Positions 52,131 to 62,600 of a stretch of 64,000 nucleotides of DNA are shown piece by piece. Both the position numbers and the translations under genes were made by a program. The notes beneath the pieces are model-generated. The model was given only the letters and a program-made list of their open reading frames with translations. It was not told where the DNA came from and did no database searches. Source of the stretch: Linepithema humile (Eukaryota > Arthropoda > Insecta > Hymenoptera > Formicidae); assembly GCF_040581485.1 (NCBI RefSeq), contig NC_090131.1:16077501-16141500 (forward strand), given 5' to 3'. The number at the start of each line of letters is the position of its first letter. The first letter of the stretch is position 1.

Positions 52131-52404
52131 ATTAGATTTAATATTGCATTAAAAATTAACAAATAATTTGTATATTTCTTTTAAAATTAATTTAAAAAAT
52201 AGATTTTTATATAATATTTTTTAAATTAATTTTAAAAGAAATATACAAATTATTGATTAATTTTCAATGCAATATTATGTGCATTATTATATATATACAC
52301 AATTATATGCTCTTTTGAAATAAATGTTTATATAATATTTTTAAAATTAATTTTGAAAGAAATATACAAATTATTTGTTAATTTTCAATGCAATATTAAA
52401 TCTA
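52131..52404. repeat. Three-armed inverted/direct repeat, MITE-like
   Basis: The arm 52131-52198 (from TTAGATTTAATATTGCATT) is complementary both to about 52213-52276 and to about 52333-52404 (ending AATGCAATATTAAATCTAAT). The middle and right arms are therefore direct copies. This suggests a hairpin element with a duplicated arm or two nested insertions. The outermost match is between the left and right arms. A TA microsatellite abuts the left end. Confidence 0.65.
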
Positions 52405-52927
52405 ATCCTGTATTTCATTTTCAACGTCTACGCGTAATGAGGATACAGATTAAGACGTGTGAATACCTAGTGATGAATAACTGCTCATAACTTCTCGTAG
52501 CGTGACGAAAATCATTTGAAGATCTCTCTTCGCAGTCAGAAATGATTAACGATATTCAAAATAAAATCGGTCCTGCTTCAAAATAATGAGGCTTGCCAAA
52601 TAGCGGAAGTGCAGAAACCGGTTTATTCAGGTAACAGGCATTTATCGATACCTCCCTCTTCTCGCACATTTTCGCATGAATTCACATTATATATCGATTA
52701 ATCTGTGCATTTCACAAAATGCTTGATTTAAGCATTATTGCTTTTGAAGAAATTTGAATTCCAATTTATATTTAAATGACAAATATATAAAAATATATTG
52801 AAATAATGTTTTGTCTTTTGACAAAAAAAATTCCATCTTATTATCTCAATATGTAGAATATGCATCCAATAATATCGTTAAGGTCATTCATTAGTGCATT
52901 ACTATTCTATGACATTGATGCACGATC

Positions 52928-53163
52928 ATGGAAGTGACCCGAGTACTTCAAGCGTCAAGAACTAGATCAGCGCCCTCAGTGAGAGCGCGCGCGCTACGTA
53001 TTAAGCAATATAAAACATATGACTCGGGAGGATTGTCAAAGCTTTCGAAACGTGTGAACGAATTATGTGCAACGACCAAGGATAATGATCACGGATACAG
53101 TAATGATTCATCTAAGGCAGCGACTGACCGGCAAGGTGCAATCGACAATGAATCAAATTGCAG
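52928..53163 (+). CDS. Candidate first coding exon (78 codons), unrecognised
   Basis: The ATG at 52928 has a favourable context (A at -3, G at +4) and an in-frame TGA 12 bases upstream. The frame stays open for 78 codons of polar, Ser/Arg/Asp-rich sequence (MEVTRVLQASRTRSAPS...) and meets a strong donor, CAG then GTATGT, at 53164, leaving phase 2. Codon choice looks coding-like. No matching phase-2 acceptor could be identified, there is no signal peptide, and no family is recognised. Confidence 0.28.
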
Positions 53164-53310
53164 GTATGTTTTGTGACCTAACTATGAAACAAATATGTAT
53201 ATTTTTATCTATCAAATTAATTCTATCAACGCAAAAATTTCTAATACATTAAATCAGATTATAAGCAATAATAGTGCATCTATGTTATTTTATTATATAT
53301 TTTATGATAA

Positions 53311-53313
<3 letters not shown>

Positions 53314-53341
<28 letters not shown>
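53314..53341. repeat. (TA)n microsatellite
   Basis: About fourteen TA units. Confidence 0.95.
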
Positions 53342-53344
<3 letters not shown>

Positions 53345-53885
53345 GTTTTCAACTGTAAATAAATGCTGCTTGTTTTCTACTCGTTGTAGAATTGTTGCAT
53401 AATTTGTTACAGCATTTTTTTGTTTGTTATATTGCATAATGCATACTTCAGACTTTATCGTGGAAAGGTATAATATTGAATAAAAGACGTCCTTCGCGAA
53501 CATTATTTTCCCACACGAATACGTATCGTTTCAATGAGAATAATCATGATGATTCACACGATAAATGAAAGAACTTGTAAAAATTTCATTCTATCTATCT
53601 TTCATCGTGCATTTTCCGGCTATATCAATTAATCATAGAACAGATTGCGGTAACGAGGGCTTGCAATGGTATTGACACCATCATTGTGGTTAATGATACA
53701 GTTGGCGGAACAGACTTTGTCATCGATAGTGTGAAATATGTCAGTAATTCTACACTCGTAATTATACCAATTTTCTTGTTGCTCTATCTATTACTCCAAT
53801 CCATAAAAAAACCAATTTTGTATCTTACTATTTATTTGTAAAAATGCAAATTAATAAAAATGTGATTACTAAAGCGCTCTTTAAA

Positions 53886-54060
53886 CACGGAGAAAATTTT
53901 ATATAAAAAATTACTACGTACAGCAGTAGCCGTGGACCATGAAGGAATTATACAAATTTTTACTATGTTTTTCATACGTGAAATATAGTAAAAATTTTTG
54001 GTTTTATGGTCCGCGGTTACTGCCGTACATAGTAATTTTTGATATAAAATTTTCTCCGTG
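53886..54060. mobile_element. MITE-like element with long inverted repeats
   Basis: The ends are CACGGAGAAAATTTTATAT and its complement ATATAAAATTTTCTCCGTG. Complementarity continues almost to the centre (about 175 bases in all) with scattered mismatches, for example GCAGTAGCCGTGGACCAT against ATGGTCCGCGGTTACTGC. There is no coding capacity. The mismatches show that the arms have drifted independently since insertion. No clear target-site duplication. Confidence 0.75.
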
Positions 54061-54697
54061 CAGTTTTTAGCAATTAAGTGAATGATAAATATTAATGATT
54101 AGAAAAGACAGCGGATGGTGTCAGATATTTGCATGATTAAGCAAGTATAATGAATGAGTTCACTCACCGGTTGTTGTATCCTAACCAAGTGCGCTTTATC
54201 AGCTGCATCTGGAAAAATTAAGATTAATTATTACATATTATTTAAATATTTTTATTTTAATTAAAATATTTTATCTAATATTAAAATAAAATAATTATTT
54301 AAAAATTTTAATAAATTTAAATTTTACTAAATATTTAATAAACATTTAGATAAATACTATAATAAATATTCTTAAATACACTCATTTTAATAAATATATA
54401 TGTTTGTTATCATTTTATGTATATATTTAAATAAAAAATAAATAATTGGACTCACCAGTTAGAATATTGCAGTATGTTTCACCCGCTGTAGATTTCGTCT
54501 AAGATTGCTTCGCAACAGCTCCATCAAAGAACGACGAACACCAGAAACTAGCACTTTTGTTGGTTACACACATTATAAAACAAGAGCCAAATACATACTT
54601 TCGAAATTATGAATTAACGAAGGAAATTTGTCACCGCCCAATATACGAATCGTAAACGCGAGATAAAACACTTAACATAACACTTGTTACCCAAACA

Positions 54698-54822
54698 GCA
54701 TAGCATATTCAAAAGACGTCCAGAGGATATCCCGAAAACGTTTTTGAACAGGATGTAGATATCCTTGGTAGATATCCTCTAGATATCCTTTGGATGTATT
54801 TTAGACATGTGTGCTGTCTGAG
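54698..54822. mobile_element. MITE-like imperfect inverted repeat
   Basis: CAGCATAGCATATTC...GACGTCCAGAGGATATC on the left pairs with GATATCCTTTGGATG...ACATGTGTGCTGTCTG on the right. GATATCC-type words recur in the centre. It is similar in plan to 34440-34530 and may belong to the same superfamily. Confidence 0.5.
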
Positions 54823-57027
54823 TATATATGTAATCGGAGCAAAGTATTATCTTCTCACACATCCGGCGATTTTTTTGGCACTGTAACAGATAAAACGAAC
54901 AAACGTGACTGCTTGGCAACCAAACAAAAGTTATCAATTATGAATGCATACCACACATACAATCTATACTGCATACTTACATTCTATAAGAAATACATTG
55001 CGTTTTCGAACGAATGTAGAGATTATTTTACGTATATAAGATATAAAAACTTTTGTAGTTAACGACAATCTAACCTATATAAATTCACGGCCAGTAGATA
55101 ATCGATGAATCATGATTAATCGTTGTTAATTCGCGGCGAGTAATATTTCCCGGCGATCGCCCGTTACTTTAATCGACACTCCCGATAAAAGTTCATATTT
55201 ATCATCTTTAATCGTTTTAATACGGAAAAAATACACAATTTAGCATAAAATATCTTACGTTCAGAATCGACGCGCTGAAGAATTCTGAATGTTCGGTAGG
55301 GTAGTATGCGCGCTTCCCTACCGGCTGTCACACTTTGAACCCTTCTGACGTATATTATCCTACCGACCACTGTGAATTTTTGGCGCATTGATCATAACGA
55401 AAAGCGCGAAAGTGTTGTATACATTATTTAACTGTGTACTTTATTTGTATTAAAAATGTATAACAAGTGCAAATTTTTATCGGTAGTGTCGATTAAAAAG
55501 GCCAGTATTATTTATCGCGGATATTCGCGATTCGGCATTCGCGATTCGGCATTCGCGATTCGACATTCGCGAACGGCGTTTCGTACATGATTGACAGTTC
55601 GAGTCGTGGATTTATAGGTTAGCAAATAATTTCAATGGAATTGTATATATTTTAATATCATAAATGCGTAAATGATTCCTGCATTGATTCTAAAAAGTCG
55701 AAGCGCGATGTATTTTTTATTAGTATGTTGAAAATTTATTTCACTGAAATCAATTAAGTAGAATATTGTTATTATATGCATATCTATATCTAACAATTTT
55801 CGTCAAGACAGTCATTGTTTGTCTTACTTGAGTGCATTTACAGTGTCGAATCGATTGTCGAATGTGTAAAATTAATGTAGAGATATTATTATATGCGTAA
55901 ATGCATTGTGACATAATGTATTTCGTGTATCGCGGCGTGGCAAATCTAGTTTTTACATAAGTAAAGTATTCGATAGTGTGTGTAATTAACTATAAGTTCG
56001 GATATCTGATATTCATTGATCCTTCGATGGAATTGATGCAGAGTTCAAGGAGAAATCCACAGTGGATGAAGCATATTGCAATATTCTAGGTGATTTTACT
56101 TATTTGTTTATTATTTATAAATATATATGTAATTGTAATAATATACATAAATAGAATTACAATTTGAAAAAATGGAAATAATTAAATAATATGCAATAAT
56201 TAACATACATAACTGAATGTTACATATTTATTTTTTCAGATATTTATTTATCCAACTGAAAGAGCGTGCTTAGCTAGAATACGACAACTGATGAGTGAAT
56301 TCGTTTATTTATTTGCATGATGCACCTTGCAATTCCGTTTTTATAATTACTCAAAAAATTGCTGGCTATCACTGAATTTATAACTAAATTTATGATTCTG
56401 ACATAAAGTTTTTATTTCACGTTTGCATTTTCGTGACATGGAAAATTTGTTACGTAAATTTGTGATTTTCTGAAGCAAAGAGTTAACTTTTGGCTAATAA
56501 TACGCGCAATTAAATGCGAGTTTTCGATATTCATTGATTTATCAATAGAATTGATGCCAAGAATTCTGAGAAAACTGAGAATCTGCATCGAATAAAGTGT
56601 ACTGCAATATCGTAGCTACTGAGTATAATAATTCATTCATTATTTAAATATATACATAATTGCGATAAAATACACGTGTATACAATTAGAATTACATAAC
56701 AGTTAAATCGTTCTCAAACAATACAATGCAAATTCTTGTTTTGTCGTGGAAAATTAAATATTTTATGCTAGTTATAAGCAGTATTTGTTAATCGATTTAT
56801 ATGGCTTATGATATAATTTTTCATATGTATAACACGTTTATCGCAATATTTGTTACATCGTTTTGGACACTTTAATTTTCTGAGACAATTGAACATAATA
56901 GTCTCTTTTGCTTTGGCACTATACTAACGAATAATCTATAAATGTTGATGTCACGAAAAATAAGACAAAGTTTTACGATCCTCCGCGATCTGGTGATACA
57001 TTCAGTGACGTGCACACACGAGCCACA
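54823..57027. other. Intergenic DNA, no gene seen
   Basis: AT-rich apart from the short CpG-containing tandem repeat at 55.52 kb. Frames are short and without coding character. Confidence 0.5.
55523..55572. repeat. 14-bp tandem repeat, three and a half units
   Basis: ATTCGCGATTCGGC is repeated head to tail. The third unit carries GAC instead of GGC, and a partial unit follows. Confidence 0.9.
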
Positions 57028-57298
57028 TAGAATCCCCTCTTTCAGAAGAGGTGCTTTCATGCGCGCGTATAAAGCCAGTGAAAGCGCCAGGCGGCCCTCC
57101 AGACTAGCGCACAGTCCGACAGCGATAGGAGCTCTGCCGACGTACGGCAAACTTAGATTAATGCTTGAGAATCTCACATAAGTTCATACATTAATAAATA
57201 AGGCAACTGAAAAAATTAATTATCGTGCTCTGTTCGTCGCGTCTACGTGTTCGCGACTTTCCGATTTGTGAATAGGATAGCTTAGATCAGGAGTGACA
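57028..57298 (+). promoter_or_regulatory. TATA promoter with kappaB-like site, upstream of a secreted peptide exon
   Basis: TATAAAG lies at 57068-57074, which puts +1 near 57100, so the leader to the ATG at 57299 is about 200 bases. The complement of 57028-57037 reads GGGGATTCTA, one base from the insect Rel/kappaB pattern GGGGATTYYT, and sits 31 bases upstream of the TATA box. A GATA word lies near 56993. KappaB next to GATA and TATA is the usual layout of insect antimicrobial peptide promoters. Binding is inferred. Confidence 0.5.
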
Positions 57299-57392
57299 AT
57301 GAAGATCTATCTAATTGGAATCTTGACTATTCTACTACTCGTTGGTACCACAATTTTGGGACATCCTTCACAGGAGAGATCCATAATGCCAG
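57299..57392 (+). CDS. First coding exon of a small secreted protein
   Basis: The ATG at 57299 begins MKIYLIGILTILLLVGTTIL, a clear signal peptide with a basic start and a 15-residue hydrophobic core, followed by GHPSQERSIMP. The frame meets a donor (CCAG then GTATTT) at 57393 in phase 1. The rest of the protein lies in one or more downstream exons. Two phase-compatible acceptors are seen at 59067 and 59273, neither giving a recognisable product, so the mature peptide is unknown. The promoter layout suggests an immune-inducible peptide, but venom, cuticle or other secreted products are possible. Confidence 0.55.
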
Positions 57393-58739
57393 GTATTTAT
57401 ATGTTTTTAATTCAATCTTATATCTCTTTATTTATTTTCTTTAAGTAAAATACTACCATCAGTCTGTAGTGACATTTTATTTAAAAATATTTGAGCTTTA
57501 AGTTTAGACAGTCGAATAGTTTAAACATGAGCAATAATCGATTTATGATATCAACTCATTATCTCTCAAAATTCGAACAGTTCAAATATTTTAAAAAATT
57601 GAAGCAAAAATAACATGCATTACATTTGTAAAATGCTTAAAATAAAAAGTTGGTATATAGAATCAATTTAATTGATTCTTTAATGAAAACGAAGCGGAAT
57701 GAAATGTATGCAAAGAAGTATTACATAAAATGCGTTCGTTTATCTAATGACATTGGGTAAATACCTATAAATTATGCATAATATGAATATGCAACAAATT
57801 AGATAAGTATGTATTAGATACATATTTGAACAGCTCGAAAACTATTTGAACATATCTTCAGAATATACATCTAATACATATTTATCTTATTTATGCTTGT
57901 TATAAGTTTATATTAACACAGTTCGAACTTTTGAATATACATTCAGTTTGGAAACTAAAGCTTAAACTATTTGACGTTTGATCTCCATATTGAATTACTA
58001 ATCTAAACTGCTCCATTTGAAATTTTTTAAAGCACTATCACAAGTAAATAATTCTATTGATAGTGCAAATATGATAACACAAATATTTTATACAAGAATT
58101 AATTAATTTTATTAAAGATAAAGTTAAATATTTTGAGCATTAATTCAATAGTATACATTAGGACAAAAATTATTAGCCTTTATATTGGTTTACCTTTTAT
58201 TGCAAAAATAAAAGGAAAAAGGAATCGCTTGCACTCTGTCACAAGTTGCAATAGTACAACGATTAAGCGGCAAAGATACAATGATCTTAAGTCATTCTCT
58301 ATCGATGATTTAAAGTTCATGGCTGAATCTTGCACAATGCGGTCATCTATAACACAGATATTGCAATGAGGCGTGTTCAAAGACATTATACCGTTTCTAT
58401 ACAGATATTGTTGCATGCATTTCGTCTATGTATATCTTCAATAATGAGGACTAAATTGTCATTCACATCATTAATCTTCTATTAACCCGATGCAAATATG
58501 ATGAAATTTTGTTCCAATATAAAATTTGCTTTATCAATTAAAAAAACACATCTTGTCCAACAAGCTTTTTAAATCATCTTTCATAAACTATAATATGTTA
58601 ATTAATTAAAGCGCATCACTCAAAAGTTTAAATTTAATTTGCAGTAATTTGAAAAGAATCATATCAATAGTATGTAAATAAAACATACGCGAAACACAGA
58701 TATATAATTGCAATATGCAGTAAGCAATTCTTATATATA

Positions 58740-58963
58740 CATTGAGAGAAAAGAATAATTAACCATAATCTATAGTGTTTTTTAGCGCCAACCATATTTT
58801 CATGGATATTCTAACTATAGTTGATTATATGATTGACATTACCATATATATAAAGTTATTATTACTAAATTATAGTAATAATTTCTATAAAAATGAGTAT
58901 TCTGATTATAATTATAGTCCCATACAATTATAGTTCCAAATATCACATACTTTTCTCTCAGTG
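58740..58963. mobile_element. MITE with Tc1/mariner-type ends
   Basis: The terminal repeats are CATTGAGAGAAAAG on the left and CTTTTCTCTCAGTG on the right, differing by one base after complementing. Both are flanked by TA, as expected of Tc1/mariner insertions. The interior is AT-rich, partly self-complementary and non-coding. If the 57.3 kb gene reads through, the element sits inside its intron. Confidence 0.7.
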
Positions 58964-59275
58964 TATTTCTCTTATATGCAGTATGTAATTCTTTGTTACG
59001 CGAATTACTAACACCGTTACACACTGATATTCTCGGATAATTACTTTAATATCTACTTTCGTGCAGTTCGTACACGTCAAAACTGCGCTATTAGATCGAA
59101 GATGAGAAAATTCCGCAATATATATTTCATACATGATAATTATTCGAGAAGAGCAATCTTAGATACAATCTTTGCTGTTTCGTTCTATCATAGTCTGACT
59201 TTATCACGTACAATTATGCCTCCACCCTCTCTCTATCCTTCGTTTGCGAAAGTAGAACACTTCCTTCTACAGATG

Positions 59276-59635
59276 CTAATCCTGATAACCTCGGAGAATG
59301 TGCCGTCTCCATGCAACGTGACAGCACTCAAAATTGCTGCGGTTCAAGTTTCTCGCTTCTGTCACAATTCCATGAAAGAACTTTTCAACATTATTCTCAT
59401 ATTGCTTTGCATCCGCGGCTCTGGCATTTGTCGAATAAACATCAGTAAAATAGCTATTACAACACGTGTTATTTAAACGTATGGGAAGCCTATAAACGGT
59501 TGTCTGTATAAGCACGTGAGTCTGGCTCGTCGTGAACGTACGCTCACGAGATTCCCCGCCTACGCTCGTCGCCGTGTGTACGGCGGTTTGCAAGGACTGC
59601 AACTTTGCTGCATTTTTGTAGAAACTGACAGACAT
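59276..59635 (-). CDS. Unrecognised ORF, 119 codons, coding-like composition
   Basis: From the ATG at 59635 (MSVSFYKNAAKLQSLQTA...) to a TAG at 59276. The C-terminal half contains paired cysteines (NNTCCNSYF and FECCHVAW) separated by a helix-like stretch, and many codons follow the RNY pattern seen in real genes. There is no signal peptide or known domain. It overlaps, in antisense, the two possible second exons of the 57.3 kb gene, so at most one strand is likely to be coding here. Confidence 0.2.
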   Translation of the reverse strand: MSVSFYKNAAKLQSLQTAVHTATSVGGESRERTFTTSQTHVLIQTTVYRLPIRLNNTCCNSYFTDVYSTNARAADAKQYENNVEKFFHGIVTEARNLNRSNFECCHVAWRRHILRGYQD

Positions 59636-59669
59636 AGTAGCAGGGTCGCAGAATGTAGCGAGATACAAT

Positions 59670-62600
59670 GATATTTACTATATATTACAATCGTAAAGTG
59701 TTTTGCAATAATTGAAACATGTTTCTTTGGAGAACAAATTTAAGAAGTATATCTTTTAATTGTTGTACAAAAAAGTAATAATTGAATATTGCATAATATG
59801 TAATTAACAGAGAGTATAATTAGTTTCCCGATTAACAATAATTTGAAAGTTTTCATTTATATTAAATATTAATGACAAAAGAATGTCAAATTTAATAAGC
59901 TCGACAGACATTCATCTACAAAATCGATTATCCACGCGCATGTATCTAATCTTCAATTTTCTAAAGAATCTATAAATAAAAGGAAGTGTAGAATGCAAGA
60001 CAAATATTCTCTACATGCACATTCGCATTTTTAAAAATTGATCTTATAGTGAGATTAATACCTCTTAATGTGTGTATGTCGCAAATACGATCTCGCAACC
60101 GCTTAATAACTGTAACATTCAGCGTATTCGCACCTACACGCGTATCGCGTATTATAGAATCAATGCCGTTTGCACAGACGTCAGGGCATGAACGATAGTA
60201 ACAATTCCTGTACCAGCATGCAGGAGCCAGTCTCACGTGCCGCACGTGAATCAATGTACTTTTGCACGTGCCGGTTATTGCTGATCGGTGCGAGAAAGAC
60301 AAAGAAAGAGAGCCAGGCTCGTACACCTTTCCTCGTACGGATTAATTCCATCGAGAGAAAAGTCCGATCGAGTCACGTGCAGCCACTCGCCTCGAATCAC
60401 GCGACCGTCCGTCCTGTCAATTAACGACCGCGCGACGTCTTCTCGGTTAGCTTCGTTTGTGCGAGGACCATAGCAAGGCCGCGACAAAACCCGTTTTTAT
60501 CGTGTTTCGATTTCTCAGAAATCACTCTTACTCTTTCACATTTTTTGCGGTGATGTTTGCGGCATAAAAATAAAATTCACGATAACTAATGAGTATCGTA
60601 ATAATTAAAGAATTACTCGTAATTTCAAAGCGTTTATCTAGAATTGCATATCTATATTTTAAATTGTAGCTAAAGTTACATATCACAAATCTTACAGATT
60701 TTGACGTTTTTTGACCTACTTATTCACTTATTCTCACATAACATGAGAAAGTGCAAATGAAAGTAATTTCTCTGACAATGAGAAGAATGAGATTTCATAA
60801 GGCATTAAGTATCACGACATTGACACTGGTGTGCAAAATTAGCGGTGTATAAATAACTAACTAGTTGTAAAAGAAATGATACAGTCGCACCTTATTAAAT
60901 CTACAAACTACTAATGAAGATGGAGAAAGTGTGAGAAATTCGAAGGAGATTACAGCTTGAATGAGATCGAATAATAACGTTCTCTCGCAGCAGAAAGAAT
61001 GGAATAGCGACAATCTGTCATTGACACTGATTCGCTTTCTCGTATACCAATCTAGTATACTAATAAAGTGCCGTGTTGTATTTATAACATTCTTCATAGA
61101 ATGTCAAGAGAGCTAACTAGCGCATGACTAATCTTAACACAATATTTATGCATTTCGAGATTCCATATCGTGTCGTACAGATTTCTCAATAACTACAACT
61201 TCCGTATAATTAATCTATGCTTTCTCCGTTTGCGAAACATAAAGAATCGAAATAGCTGATTCAGCTTAGCGATGAATTCTAATTTTTTAATAATATTATT
61301 CTTAATATTATCTATTATTATTAATCTATTATTTATTAATCTATTATTTATTCATCTATTATTTATTCATCTATTATTATTAATATTATCTATCAATATT
61401 ATTTATCATTGCTGATTAAGCATCAGTAATGCCACCTGCAAAATCACGGATTTACATATTATATACGGATTACTTTTAAAAGTTTCTCGGTTTTATTACG
61501 TGCAAAAATTAATCCTACGTTAATCAACTTCTAGAACACGATAAAAACATTCGCACATAAATTTTATAACACGTATTGCATCGCAAGAGTAACTTACGCA
61601 AAAAGATATCAGAAGAGCGTAAAGCGTGCATACCCGCAATAAAAGCAAGATTGGCATTAGATTGGGATTAGTTATCTGACCTTCTTTTTCCCGGATACGT
61701 GGTTTTGCGGATACGTGCTTTCCTGGACGCTTTATTAGGACGCCTGATTAGGATTGCAGAAACTTTACAATAAGCAAAATAAAACCACCAGGATTGCAAA
61801 TTATAAATAGCAAAAAATTAATAAATGATGTGTAAATTAATAGATTCATATTATCGACTTAATTGTATAATCTATCTAATCAATCTGAAAATATTAATTA
61901 AGCAGTTTTATTGTGTATTTGTATCCGTTAATAATCAAGTTTCCGACTTGAGAAAAAGTTACTGCTTTAGTAACACTTTAATGCACGAGAACGAGAGTAA
62001 CGATTATGATCAGCAATTTTATCAAATTGCTTATATGTACTGTCTCTGCTAATAGTATCCAGGTGAATTCGTCGGTGAATGTAGTTTCTTTTTAGCTCAA
62101 CTTTCTACGATTCATGATCATGATTCAGTACCCATGGGGTTTTTAAAACGCCTGCTAATACGACCGTTTTCTTATTGATAGCGACAAGTATGTGAATTTA
62201 AACGTTAACTTTCTACACGGCAGTTTGGCCATAATCAGTGTTATTAGTATCGGCATAGTACGCGACCGCTGTCAGACAGATTTACGGTGATACGAATATG
62301 TTAATTAAACCGGCACAGAAAGGACCCCCAAAGGGCCGCGTGAGCCAACTTAATTTGAGCAATTAACATTGTTAAACTCAGTACCGCAAGTGCACAATGA
62401 TTGATGTGCATTTTAAAGTTAGAACCGACTGCGTCTAGTTTCTTAGCTGATATACTTTTTGTTTTGTTATAAGAAAACGGCAAATTCTTTCCCGGTAATT
62501 ATCGAATTGCGATTGGTTCACCGGCACCGTTTTCGCCGCAAGCTAGTCCTCTTTCTATTCACTACGTTTGCGAAATCAATACGAAAGTTTAATTGTTATT

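Noticed and set aside
53581..53838. ATG-less open frame with a hydrophobic stretch (LVIIPIFLLLYLLLQS)
   Set aside because: Its only acceptor-like site is weak and in the wrong phase for the exon at 52928. AT-rich DNA often yields hydrophobic frames.
57028..57037. Calling the 57.3 kb gene a named antimicrobial peptide
   Set aside because: Only the signal peptide exon is certain. No mature peptide motif could be tied to it.
61308..61395. Regularly spaced short repeats as a CRISPR array
   Set aside because: The units are contiguous 15-mers without unique spacers, in eukaryotic DNA. It is a simple tandem repeat.
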